Shown: positions 9,817-17,048 of the stretch, piece by piece
Layout: the number at the start of each line of letters is the position of its first letter
Position numbering within the stretch: position 1 is the first letter of the stretch
Source of the DNA: DASTGO01 sp035719045
Lineage (GTDB): Bacteria; Actinomycetota; Actinomycetes; Actinomycetales; Kineosporiaceae
Reading direction: 5' to 3'
NCBI GenBank assembly: GCA_035719045.1
Contig: DASTGO010000067.1
Span: forward strand, 1-41,253
DNA: 41,253 bases
Notes under the pieces: model-generated
Seen by the model: only the letters and a program-made list of their open reading frames with translations
What the model was told of the DNA's origin: nothing
The model's database searches: none
Position numbers and translations under genes: made by a program

Positions 9817-10308
9817 TCAGCTCGATGACCGGCCCTCCGGGCCGGTCTCGCCGAAGTCCTCCGGTGAGATGTGGTCGAGGAACTGGCGGAACTTCTCCAC
9901 CTCGTCCTCGTCCTCGTCCGGGACCGCGACCCCGCCCGCCTCGAGGACCTCCTCCGTCCCAACGATCCGGGATCCCGTGCGCAGGGCCAGGGCGATCGCG
10001 TCGGAGGACCGGCAGCCCACCGTCAACCCACCGTCGAACAGCAGTTCGGCGTGGAAGACGTTGTCCCGGATGGCCACGATGCGCACCTCCTCCACCCGGC
10101 GGCCGAGCGCGGCGATGATGTCGCGCATCAGGTCGTGGGTGAGGGGGCGCGGCGGAACGACACCCTGCTGGGCGAAGGCGATGGCACTCGCTTCGGCCGC
10201 ACCCACCCAGATCGGGAGGTAACGGTCGCCGTCCCGCTCGCGGAGCAGGACGATGGGATTGTTCGAGGGCATCTCCACCCGGACCCCGATGACGTCGAGC
10301 TCGCGCAC
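9817..10308 (-). CDS. DUF151 bifunctional nuclease family protein
   Basis: A 163-residue protein carrying the bifunctional nuclease (BFN/DUF151) domain: NNPIVLLRERDGDRYLPIWVG, then PPRPLTHDLMRDIIAALG, then SSDAIALAL. It ends in an acidic DEDEDEVEKFRQFLDHISPEDF tail. It corresponds to M. tuberculosis Rv1829. Nuclease activity is known for plant members; the bacterial role is unsettled. GTG 10308 is chosen over the frame-open GTG 10350 because related proteins start just before this motif (RELDVIGVRVE) and because TACCGT (10320-10315) sits 6 nt upstream, a leaderless arrangement. An 8-bp GACCGGCC/GGCCGGTC hairpin at 9827-9847 falls inside the last codons. Confidence 0.9.
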   Translation of the reverse strand: MRELDVIGVRVEMPSNNPIVLLRERDGDRYLPIWVGAAEASAIAFAQQGVVPPRPLTHDLMRDIIAALGRRVEEVRIVAIRDNVFHAELLFDGGLTVGCRSSDAIALALRTGSRIVGTEEVLEAGGVAVPDEDEDEVEKFRQFLDHISPEDFGETGPEGRSSS

Positions 10309-10314
10309 ATCGCC

Positions 10315-10320
10315 ACGGTA
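10315..10320 (-). promoter_or_regulatory. -10 element of a leaderless DUF151 gene transcript
   Basis: TACCGT on the minus strand is 6 nt from the GTG at 10308. It would uncouple the nuclease gene from the merR gene 79 nt upstream. Confidence 0.45.
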
Positions 10321-10387
10321 CCCCGGGCGGACCTGCCCCGCGATGCGCACCAGGAATCGGGACGGCCACGGATGATGGCCGGCCAGG

Positions 10388-11134
10388 TCAGCGGTCGTCG
10401 CGGGAGAGTGCAGCCTTGACCAGCGCCGCGTGCAACTGGACGCACAGGGCGGCCACCTCGCGGGTGACCTCCTCCGCCCGTGCCGCCGCCTCCGGGCCGC
10501 GCTGGCGGCGCAGCGGGGCCGCTACCTGCTCCACCAGACCGGCCTCCCGGTCGGCGGCGCTGCGGAAGGCCCGCAGATGCCGTGGCTCGATGCCGAAGGC
10601 GGCCAGCTGGGCAGCGGCCCGGGTGACCACCAAGGCCTCCTCCTCGTACAGCGAGGTGCCGCGGTGCGGGGCGACCAGACCGTACGACTCCAAGGCCTCC
10701 AGGAGGTCCGGGGCGGCCTCGGCCGAGGCCAGCAGCTCACCACGGGTCAGCCGCAGCGAGGGGGCGGGCCCGAACCGCTGCGGGGACGTCGCTGTGCTGG
10801 CGTCCGCCAGACGCGGGCCGCGGGGCGGCCGGCCCGGCAACGGTGGCGGATCGAGCCCGCGGTCGACCGCCTCCAGGTGCTCCCGGATGACCCGCAGCGG
10901 CAGATAGTGGTCACGCTGGACGCTCAGCACGAACCGGAGGCGTTCCACATCGGGATGCGTGAACTTCCGGTACCCCGACGGCGTGCGGTCGGGCTCGACG
11001 AGGCCCTGCTCCTCCAGGAACCGGATCTTGGAGATGCTGACGTCCGGGAACTCCGGGCGTAGCAGGGCGAGCACTTCCCCGATACTCATCGAGGGCCGTG
11101 GCGCCCCCCGGCGGCCGACCGCCGCGCTCACCAC
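10388..11134 (-). CDS. MerR-family regulator, Rv1828-like
   Basis: A 248-residue regulator. The N-terminal winged helix (MSIGEVLALLRPEFPDVSISK, then IRFLEEQGLVEPDRTPSGYRK) is followed by FTHPDVERLRFVLSVQRDHYLPLRVIREHL. A second domain (LTRGELLASAEAAPDLLEALESYGLV) resembles the C-terminal part of Rv1828, which is known as a DNA-binding dimer. It follows garA by 7 nt, so the two are probably co-transcribed. Two consecutive GTG codons (11134, 11131) could start translation; the first is reported. The natural regulon of this family is poorly known. Confidence 0.92.
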   Translation of the reverse strand: MVSAAVGRRGAPRPSMSIGEVLALLRPEFPDVSISKIRFLEEQGLVEPDRTPSGYRKFTHPDVERLRFVLSVQRDHYLPLRVIREHLEAVDRGLDPPPLPGRPPRGPRLADASTATSPQRFGPAPSLRLTRGELLASAEAAPDLLEALESYGLVAPHRGTSLYEEEALVVTRAAAQLAAFGIEPRHLRAFRSAADREAGLVEQVAAPLRRQRGPEAAARAEEVTREVAALCVQLHAALVKAALSRDDR

Positions 11135-11141
11135 GACGGAC

Positions 11142-11645
11142 TCACCACCCCGCGCCGGCTCCGGTGTCGCGAGGGCTCGGGTGGAAGATCATCCGGTACT
11201 TGCCGATCTGCACCTCGTCGCCCGCACGTAGGACGACCTCCTCGATCCGGTCCCGCTGGACGTAGGTGCCGTTGAGGCTGCCCACGTCCCGGACCACGAA
11301 CCGGCCCTCCTTGCGGAGGAACTCCGCGTGCTTGCGGGAGACGGTGACGTCGTCGAGGAAGATGTCGCTGTCCGGACGGCGGCCTGCTGTCGTCCGCGGG
11401 CCGTCGAGCAGGAAGCGCGCCCCAGCGTTCGGACCCCGCCGGACCACGAGCAGCGCGCTGCCTGCCGGCAATGCCTCGATGGCCGCCTGCTCGGCCGCCG
11501 TCAGCCCCGGATCGCTGACTTCCTCGGTAGAGCCGAGGGCCCCGAGGGTCACCGTCGTGTCGGGGGCGGCCGCAGGCTCGCGGGGGCTGCCCGGCGCTGC
11601 GTCGCGCTCAGGCTGCTGACCCGCCCCCGGCGGGGTTACCGACAT
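11142..11645 (-). CDS. garA: FHA-domain metabolic switch protein GarA
   Basis: A 167-residue protein with a C-terminal forkhead-associated domain: GPRTTAGRRPDSDIFLDDVT, VSRKHAEFL, then VRDVGSLNGTYVQRDRIEE, which includes the phosphothreonine-binding Arg, Ser-x-x-His and Asn-Gly. In mycobacteria and corynebacteria the homologue (GarA/OdhI) binds and inhibits 2-oxoglutarate dehydrogenase and glutamate dehydrogenase until Ser/Thr kinases phosphorylate an N-terminal TT motif. Here that motif appears as DTTVTLG (Thr 30, 31 and 33) rather than ETTSVF. ATG 11645 has GGAGG 7 nt upstream and its own candidate promoter. Linkage to gcvH links 2-oxoacid and glycine metabolism. Confidence 0.95.
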   Translation of the reverse strand: MSVTPPGAGQQPERDAAPGSPREPAAAPDTTVTLGALGSTEEVSDPGLTAAEQAAIEALPAGSALLVVRRGPNAGARFLLDGPRTTAGRRPDSDIFLDDVTVSRKHAEFLRKEGRFVVRDVGSLNGTYVQRDRIEEVVLRAGDEVQIGKYRMIFHPSPRDTGAGAGW

Positions 11646-11741
11646 GGCCTTGCCTCCTCGTCCGGCGAACTGAGCGATCCCGTGCGGTGTCCCGGCGGCC
11701 GGCGAACGGCCGCACGCCGCGGTGCGAACTTGCTGCGGGAA

Positions 11742-11770
11742 AGCCTAACCCTCCAGACAAGGTCGAGACA
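11742..11770 (-). promoter_or_regulatory. Candidate promoter of garA
   Basis: TAGGCT (11747-11742) lies 17 bp downstream of TGTCTC (11770-11765) on the minus strand, about 95 nt before the garA ATG, inside the 220-bp gcvH-garA gap. The -10 is good and the -35 weak. The rest of this gap shows no gene. Confidence 0.45.
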
Positions 11771-11865
11771 CCCGCTGTGACGCCCGCATCGCCCGTTCTG
11801 GGGAGGGGCCACCCCTGGCGGGGACCGGCTCCCGGACCCGGAGCGGACCCAGGTGCTCCGGCTGG

Positions 11866-12252
11866 TCAGCCGAGTTGCGCCCGGTACTGCTCGGCGGTCA
11901 GCAGCCCGTCGAGCTGACTCTCGTCCGACAGTTCCACCTCGAAGATCCAGCCTTCGCCGTAGGGGGCGGTGTTGACCAGTTCGGGGGTGCCCTCGAGGGC
12001 CTCGTTGACGGCCGTGACCGTGCCCGTGACGGGCGAGAAGATGTCGCTGACGCTCTTCGTGGACTCGACCTCCCCGCAGGCCTGTCCGGAGGTGACCGCG
12101 CTGCCCGCAGCGGGAGCCGACACGTACACGATGTCCCCGAGGGCGTCCTGGGCGTAGGCCGTGATGCCGACCCGGACGCGGCTGCCACCCGCCTTCACCC
12201 ACTCGTGCTCGACGGTGTAACGCAGGTCGGCGGGGTACTCGAAGTCGGCCAT
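11866..12252 (-). CDS. gcvH: Glycine cleavage system H protein
   Basis: A complete 128-residue lipoyl carrier protein. It starts ADFEYPADLRYTVEHEWVK, and the lipoylated lysine is K66 in VESTKSVSDIFSPVTG. GcvH shuttles the aminomethyl intermediate between GcvP, GcvT and Lpd. ATG 12252 is preferred over upstream in-frame codons because the mature H-protein sequence begins there; an AGGAG lies 12 nt upstream, a little far. It follows the DUF881 gene by 52 nt and is likely in the same transcript. In contrast to gcvP, no riboswitch is seen upstream. Confidence 0.97.
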   Translation of the reverse strand: MADFEYPADLRYTVEHEWVKAGGSRVRVGITAYAQDALGDIVYVSAPAAGSAVTSGQACGEVESTKSVSDIFSPVTGTVTAVNEALEGTPELVNTAPYGEGWIFEVELSDESQLDGLLTAEQYRAQLG

Positions 12253-12304
12253 GGTGAGCTGGGTCTCCTGAGGCGATCGGATGGGCATGGGCAGCCGGAC
12301 CGGC

Positions 12305-14071
12305 CTACGGGCTGGCGGACGCGGCCGGGCGAGCGTACTGAGGCGCCGAGACGACACGCAACGCACTCACGGTAAGGGTCGTCTGGAGGGTCACGTGACC
12401 TGTCGCACCTTGCTGCCGGAGCGTCTCCAGGACGCCGCCGGGGATGTTCATGGCGGACGAGAGCGTCTGCGGATCGCCGATGGCCAACAGGGTGTACGGC
12501 GCCGCGAGCAGCGTGCCGTCCACCCGGACCCCGCCGTTGGCGTCCACCAGGGAGGTGCTGGCCACCACCCGCACGCCGCCGATCTGCATCGCCTCGGCGC
12601 CGGCGTCCCGCAACTCCTGCAGAGCGTCGAGCAGGATCCTCGAGTTCACCTGGTTCTTCGGGTCGGTGATGCTGAGCTCGATGCCCGGGCCGACCGCGGG
12701 AGAGGTCCCGGCCAGGATGCCGAGCAGGTCCAGGCGCTGCTTGGCCGCGTCGAGGGCGGCGGCGGACTTGTCGGTGCCGGACCTCAGCTTGTCGGCGGTC
12801 CCCTGCAGCCGACGGGTCTCCTCCTCCAGCCGCGTCGACTTCTCCGTGAGGTTGTCCAGCAGGCTCACCAGGTCGCTCTGGCGCATCGATGTGAGGCCGA
12901 GGTTCTGGTTCTGCCGGACGGCGAGGAAGCCGGCCAGTCCGAGGACGAAGCAGAGCAGCATGGCCAGTCCCTGGGCGCGGGTGGCCCGCGGTCGCATCGC
13001 CCGCAGCAGCCGCATCCGGGGCGAGACGTCCGGGACGGCCGGCTCCGCGGGGACTCGGGCCGCCCCCGTGGGCTCCCCCGGCTGTTCGTCGGGACTGCGG
13101 GCCGGGGCGGCGGCGGACGCGTAGTCCTCGCGCAGCCAGTCGCTGACGACGGGCTGGTCGGCGGGAGTCGTCAGGTCGTCGTCCTCGCCGTCCCAGGGTT
13201 GATCGACAGCCCCGGTGGTGTCGGCGACGCCCGGCTGCGGTGCCTGGCCGAGGGGGAGGCGGCCGGAGGACTCCTGGGGCTGGTCGTGCCACCACGTGGC
13301 CGGGCCGTGCTCGCGCAGGTCCTCGAACCAGCGGTCGTCGCCGTCGATCTCGATCGGCGACGACGGGTCCAGCGGATCCCAGGGGGGCTCCCCGGACGTG
13401 AGGGGCGCGGACGCCTCCCCCGCGTCCGGTGGAGTGGACCCGTCCGAGGGTTGCGCCGCGGTAAGCGGGGACCGATCGGGTTCGACTTCGGCGGGTTCGG
13501 CCTCGGCGGGTTCAGCCTCGGCGGGTTCGGCCACAGGCTCCGCCGGTGCCGACGAGCCGGGTGCAGTGGCGTCCGGGACTGGATCGGCCGAGGTCTCCGC
13601 GGAACCGGGTTGCGTGGGCGCAGGACCGGGGCGGTCGGGTGGCTGTGGGTGGTCGCGGCTGTCGGCAACGGCCTGCGTGGCCGCAGAATCTGCGGTGCCG
13701 GGCGCAGTCGCATCGGGCCCGGTGGTTTCGGTCTGCGTGGTCTCAGGTTCGGTGGAGTCGGCCTCAGGTTCGGTGGAGTCGGCCTCAGGTTCGGCTGCGG
13801 CGGTGGTGGGCCCGGGTTCGGCGGCCCCGGACTCGTCTGCCTCCGACTGTCCGGCCGGGGGCTCAACTGCAGCGGAGACGTCGGCCGTGCCGGGCTCGCC
13901 GGTCTGCGCCGGGACGGCCTGGTCGTCCGGCTGGGCCCCGGTCGTGCCGGTGTCCGCGGTCGTGGCGCCGGGCTCCCCGACGACGTCCAGGGGCGCGGGA
14001 ACGCTCGCCGATGGTCCGTCCCCGGACGGGGCGGACGCGGGCGGTGTGGTGGGGCGCGGGTCGTCGGGCAT
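12305..14071 (-). CDS. DUF881 membrane protein with long acidic N-terminal extension (Rv1825-like)
   Basis: 588 residues, against about 290 for the mycobacterial counterpart. The C-terminal part is a normal DUF881 protein: one membrane segment (GLAMLLCFVLGLAGFLAV, about residues 367-385), a coiled coil (LLDNLTEKSTRLEEETRRLQG) and an extracytoplasmic domain (GPGIELSITDPKNQVNSRIL, then ELRDAGAEAMQIGG, then VDANGGVRVDGTLLAAPYTL). The extra 330 or so N-terminal residues are Pro/Ala/Glu/Thr/Ser-rich, contain short repeats, and would be disordered in the cytoplasm. DUF881 proteins cluster with sbp and pgsA; an envelope or division role is suspected but not established. Its ATG is one base after the sbp stop (TGATATG), so translation is coupled. 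Confidence 0.88.
   Translation of the reverse strand: MPDDPRPTTPPASAPSGDGPSASVPAPLDVVGEPGATTADTGTTGAQPDDQAVPAQTGEPGTADVSAAVEPPAGQSEADESGAAEPGPTTAAAEPEADSTEPEADSTEPETTQTETTGPDATAPGTADSAATQAVADSRDHPQPPDRPGPAPTQPGSAETSADPVPDATAPGSSAPAEPVAEPAEAEPAEAEPAEVEPDRSPLTAAQPSDGSTPPDAGEASAPLTSGEPPWDPLDPSSPIEIDGDDRWFEDLREHGPATWWHDQPQESSGRLPLGQAPQPGVADTTGAVDQPWDGEDDDLTTPADQPVVSDWLREDYASAAAPARSPDEQPGEPTGAARVPAEPAVPDVSPRMRLLRAMRPRATRAQGLAMLLCFVLGLAGFLAVRQNQNLGLTSMRQSDLVSLLDNLTEKSTRLEEETRRLQGTADKLRSGTDKSAAALDAAKQRLDLLGILAGTSPAVGPGIELSITDPKNQVNSRILLDALQELRDAGAEAMQIGGVRVVASTSLVDANGGVRVDGTLLAAPYTLLAIGDPQTLSSAMNIPGGVLETLRQQGATGHVTLQTTLTVSALRVVSAPQYARPAASASP
13486..13530 (-). repeat. Three tandem 15-bp repeats in the DUF881 gene
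   Basis: The plus-strand units CTTCGGCGGGTTCGG, CCTCGGCGGGTTCAG and CCTCGGCGGGTTCGG encode repeats of AEPAE type in the disordered N-terminus. Being a multiple of 3, copy number can change without a frameshift. Confidence 0.8.
13742..13794 (-). repeat. 21-bp tandem repeat in the DUF881 gene
   Basis: Two identical 21-bp units (13742-13762, 13763-13783) plus an 11-bp third partial copy encode the STEPEAD repeat. Perfect identity suggests a recent, possibly still variable, duplication. Confidence 0.85.
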
Positions 14072-14072
14072 A

Positions 14073-14405
14073 TCAGGCCTTGAACAGGTGGCGGCGGATC
14101 GCAGCGGCGTTGGAGAAGATCCGGATGCCGAGGACGACGACCACTCCCGTGGACAGCTGCGAACCGACCCCGAGCTTGTCGCCCAGGTAGACGATCAGTG
14201 CGGCGACGACGATGTTCGACAGGAAGGAGACCGTGAACACGCGATCGTCGAAGATGCCGTCGAGGACCGCCCGCAGCCCCCCGAACACAGCATCGAGGGC
14301 CGCCACCACCGCGATCGGCAGATACGGCTGCAGCCACAGCGGCACGGTGGGCTCGAGCACGAGCCCCGCGATGACACCGACCACCAGGCCGAGCACGGCG
14401 ATCAC
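14073..14405 (-). CDS. sbp: Small basic protein Sbp (DUF1290)
   Basis: A 110-residue integral membrane protein: VIAVLGLVVGVIAGLVLEPTV, then LQPYLPIAVVAALDAVFGGLRA, then FLSNIVVAALIVYLGDKLGVG and IRIFSNAAAIRRHLF. This is the DUF1290 small basic protein, found between two DUF881 genes in many Gram-positives and in the Rv1823-Rv1825 order of M. tuberculosis. GTG 14405 overlaps the upstream stop as GTGA and has AGGAGG 7 nt before it; longer forms of the frame run into the neighbouring gene. The biochemical role is unknown, and the conserved neighbourhood suggests it works with the two DUF881 proteins at the membrane. Confidence 0.93.
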   Translation of the reverse strand: MIAVLGLVVGVIAGLVLEPTVPLWLQPYLPIAVVAALDAVFGGLRAVLDGIFDDRVFTVSFLSNIVVAALIVYLGDKLGVGSQLSTGVVVVLGIRIFSNAAAIRRHLFKA

Positions 14406-15568
14406 GCGGAAACCTCCTGGTTCCTGGCTGCCGTCCCGTTGCTGGGCGGCGCCGACGATGGTGACACGAAAGCGGTCGGTGCCGCCGTCACGCCCCGGGG
14501 TGACGTGCTGGACGGCGAGGGCGACGACGTCGCGCCGGGCGTCCGGGACGAGTTGCCGGAGAGGCGGCTGCTGTTCGTCGCGTCGGACGGCGTCGCGGTC
14601 GGCGAGGCACCGGGCTTGGCCGTGGCGCTCGAGGCGGCGTCCGGGGTGGTCGCGTAGTGCAGCGAGAGCGAGCCCGCACCGGGTACCGTCATCGCCGGTT
14701 TGGCCGCCATCCCCGCCCGGATCCCGTAGTTGCTGCTCAACGACTTCAGGTAGGCCCCGGCGAAGTCTTCCCCGAACCCGGACTGCAGACGCTTCGGGTC
14801 GCCGATCGCATCGATGACGTACGGCGGGGACAACGGCCGGAAGTCGACCAGGATCGCCTGTCCGGCCGCCCGGATGGCACTCAGCGCGGTGAGACGTTCC
14901 CCGTTGACGGAGATCGCCTCGGCACCGGCCTCCCACAGGCCGTTGACGATGACCTGCAGATCGCGGTCGAGGACCCGTCCCTGGTCGGGCCCGCCTCTCT
15001 GGCGCGGATCCGTCCCGCCGGGGATGTCCGTGCCGGGCGCGTCGTCGACGGTGAGCTCCAGCCCCGGCCCGGCCACCGGCAGTTCCCCCGTGACCAGGGC
15101 CAGGATCCGGCTCTGCGCCGCCATGGCCGAACTGCTGTCCGCGGCGAGGGCGGTCTGCTGGGCCGCGGCGATCCGGGTCCGGAGGTCCTCGTTGGACTTC
15201 TGCCTCCGGTCCACCTCGACGGTCCGCTGCTCGATCTCCTTCTCCAGGGAGGCCCGGGCCTGGATCGCCTCCGGCTGCGGGCGGCGCAACTCCATCACCG
15301 AGGTGGTAGTCACCCATCCGCAGACCACGGCCACCAGCAGGGTGATCAGCAGGGACACCCGTCCGCGACCCGGCCGCCCCTGTTCCTGCCGCTGCGCCTT
15401 CAACCGGGCCGCAGCCTCGTAGCCGGGGTCGAGGGGGTGCTGCATCACCTCGACGAGCAGGGTCATGGACGCGTCGAGACGCCGGGTCCGCCCGGCGTCC
15501 CGCTGGCGGGACGGCCGGCGTCCCGGGCCGGACGCGTCCTGGGGTTGTGGTGCTGCCATCGCGGACAT
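14402..15568 (-). CDS. DUF881 membrane protein (Rv1823-like)
   Basis: A 388-residue protein with a short cytoplasmic N-terminus, a single membrane segment (VSLLITLLVAVVCGWVTTTS, about residues 71-90), a coiled coil (ARASLEKEIEQRTVEVDRRQ) and the DUF881 domain (GPGLELTVDDAPGTD, then VIVNGLWEAGAEAISVNGER, then RPLSPPYVIDAIGDP). About 80 C-terminal residues are Ser/Thr/Pro/Ala-rich and probably lie outside the membrane. ATG 15568 lacks a strong ribosome site; ATG 15559 is an alternative. It is the first DUF881 copy of the DUF881-sbp-DUF881 trio and overlaps sbp by 4 nt. It starts 54 nt after the pgsA-like gene. Confidence 0.9.
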   Translation of the reverse strand: MSAMAAPQPQDASGPGRRPSRQRDAGRTRRLDASMTLLVEVMQHPLDPGYEAAARLKAQRQEQGRPGRGRVSLLITLLVAVVCGWVTTTSVMELRRPQPEAIQARASLEKEIEQRTVEVDRRQKSNEDLRTRIAAAQQTALAADSSSAMAAQSRILALVTGELPVAGPGLELTVDDAPGTDIPGGTDPRQRGGPDQGRVLDRDLQVIVNGLWEAGAEAISVNGERLTALSAIRAAGQAILVDFRPLSPPYVIDAIGDPKRLQSGFGEDFAGAYLKSLSSNYGIRAGMAAKPAMTVPGAGSLSLHYATTPDAASSATAKPGASPTATPSDATNSSRLSGNSSRTPGATSSPSPSSTSPRGVTAAPTAFVSPSSAPPSNGTAARNQEVSA

Positions 15569-15622
15569 CGTGTCATGTTCCGGCGGTCGCCCGGGCGGAA
15601 GACCCGTGCGACCGCGACGGGC

Positions 15623-16270
15623 TCAGCCGCTCAAGCGGTCGGCGGCCCGGTCGACCGCAGAGCCGGCCGGCCGGGGCTCGGCGATCATCTGCCGCATCTG
15701 CCGCAGGTACAGCCACCCCGCCCACCAGTAGAGGGTGGTCCCACACCACGCGAAGGCCCAGGCGATCGGGCGGGCGACCGCCGCGGCGACGCTGTCTCCC
15801 TGGGCCAGCAGCAGCAGCGGGAAGGCGTACAGCAGGTTGAAGGTGGCGGCCTTGCCCAGGAAGTGCACCGGCGGCGGGCCGTATCCGTTCCGGGCCAGGA
15901 CCGGCAGCGTGAACGTGAGCAGGACGTCCCGGCCGACGATGAGTGCGACCAGCCACCACGGGATGACGTCACGCCAGCCGAGACCGAGCAGGGTGGACAG
16001 GATGAACAACCGGTCCGCGAACGGGTCGAGAAGTTGCCCGACCCGGGACACCTGGCCCCAGCGACGGGCCAGGGCGCCGTCGAGATAGTCGGTGATCCCG
16101 CTGGCCGCGAGCACCGCCAGGGCGAAGCCGTCCCGGCCGGTGAGGATCAGCCACGCGAACACCGGGACCAGCAGCAGCCTCAGCAGGCTCAGCACGTTCG
16201 GGACGGTCAGGACGCGGTCGCTCACCACCGGTTCCTGCAGCCTCTCCCCCTGGGACACCGATGCAGCCAC
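15623..16270 (-). CDS. pgsA: CDP-alcohol phosphatidyltransferase, PgsA2-like
   Basis: A 215-residue polytopic membrane enzyme with the intact signature D-x2-DG-x2-AR-x8-G-x3-D-x3-D, seen as DYLDGALARR ... GQLLDPFADR. It transfers a phosphatidyl group from CDP-diacylglycerol to an alcohol; the location matches M. tuberculosis pgsA2 (Rv1822), but substrate (glycerol-3-phosphate or another alcohol) cannot be fixed from the motif. At least four hydrophobic stretches are visible, including VPNVLSLLRLLLVPVFAWLIL. GTG 16270 is favoured because TAGGCT lies 6 nt upstream, the leaderless layout used elsewhere here. GTG 16222 (VSDRVLTVPN) is a possible shorter start. Confidence 0.9.
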   Translation of the reverse strand: MAASVSQGERLQEPVVSDRVLTVPNVLSLLRLLLVPVFAWLILTGRDGFALAVLAASGITDYLDGALARRWGQVSRVGQLLDPFADRLFILSTLLGLGWRDVIPWWLVALIVGRDVLLTFTLPVLARNGYGPPPVHFLGKAATFNLLYAFPLLLLAQGDSVAAAVARPIAWAFAWCGTTLYWWAGWLYLRQMRQMIAEPRPAGSAVDRAADRLSG

Positions 16271-16276
16271 CCGGCC

Positions 16277-16282
16277 AGCCTA
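16277..16282 (-). promoter_or_regulatory. -10 element of a leaderless pgsA transcript
   Basis: TAGGCT on the minus strand, 6 nt from GTG 16270, overlaps the last codons of the methyltransferase gene. It would start the pgsA-DUF881-sbp-DUF881-gcvH transcript separately from the nad genes upstream. Confidence 0.5.
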
Positions 16283-16954
16283 CGCGCCGGCCTCGCCGCG
16301 GGCCGGGAGTGACCAGACCGTGACCGTGACCAGGTCGGTGCTCTCCAGGTCGCGGGGCACGGGGACGTCGTGGCGGTCCAGGGGCAGCAGGAGGTTGCGC
16401 GGCAGGTACCGCCGCCCGGGATCCCCGAGCAGGACCCGGACCCCGGCGTCGGCCGCCGACTGCAGGAACGCCAGCATCCGCTGCGCGAGGTCCCGGTCGT
16501 AGAAGACGTCCCCGGCCAGGATCAGGTCGGTGCCGGGCGGCAGCCCCGGACCGTCCGTGGTCAGCAGGTCCCCCGGCCACAGCCGCAGCGGGACGTGGTT
16601 CGCGGCCGCGTTGAGCCGGGTGGCCGCCAGGGCGAGCTGGTCCACGTCGTTGGCGAACACCTCCGTCGCTCCTGCCAGGGCCGCCGCCACCGCGACCACC
16701 CCGCTGCCGGTGGCCACGTCCAGTACCCGCCGGCCGATGATCCCCGCGGGGTTGTCCAGGAGATACCGGGCCAGGCCGGTACCCCCGGCCCAGGCGAAGG
16801 CCCAGAACGGCGGGGGCAGGCCGGCGTGGCCCGCCCGCTCCTCGGTGAGTTCCCACAGCCCGACGATGTCCTCGCCGAGCCACAGGCGGAGTTCGGGCAG
16901 ATGGGGTGCCGGGGCGAGCCGGGTGTGCGTGCGGACGAACGTCTGCGCGTCCAT
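16280..16954 (-). CDS. Class I SAM methyltransferase, ETFB-lysine-methyltransferase-like
   Basis: 224 residues. SAM-binding motif I is RRVLDVATGSGVVAVAAAL. The N-terminal PPFWAFAWAGGTGLARYLLD and the post-motif AGDVFYDRDLAQRMLAFL are typical of the METTL20/ETFB-KMT-like branch, whose animal and bacterial members methylate lysines of the electron-transfer flavoprotein beta subunit. Substrate here is inferred only. ATG 16954 has an excellent GGGAGGTGATC ribosome site; a longer open frame exists but is antisense-like. It follows nadC by 94 nt and precedes pgsA by 9 nt. Confidence 0.85.
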   Translation of the reverse strand: MDAQTFVRTHTRLAPAPHLPELRLWLGEDIVGLWELTEERAGHAGLPPPFWAFAWAGGTGLARYLLDNPAGIIGRRVLDVATGSGVVAVAAALAGATEVFANDVDQLALAATRLNAAANHVPLRLWPGDLLTTDGPGLPPGTDLILAGDVFYDRDLAQRMLAFLQSAADAGVRVLLGDPGRRYLPRNLLLPLDRHDVPVPRDLESTDLVTVTVWSLPARGEAGA

Positions 16955-17048
16955 GATCACCTCCCGCCGGGGGGCGGACTCCGGGACCCGCCTGCGCGGG
17001 CGGCAGCGGACAGCTACCGGGTACGGTCTCCCGTCGCGGGCTCGGGCG

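Noticed and set aside
12281..14083. A 600-codon plus-strand frame with Gly/Phe-like repeats opposite the DUF881 gene
   Set aside because: The repeats are the reverse reading of the AEPAE and STEPEAD repeats; the DUF881 membrane segment and domain on the other strand are convincing and translationally coupled to sbp.
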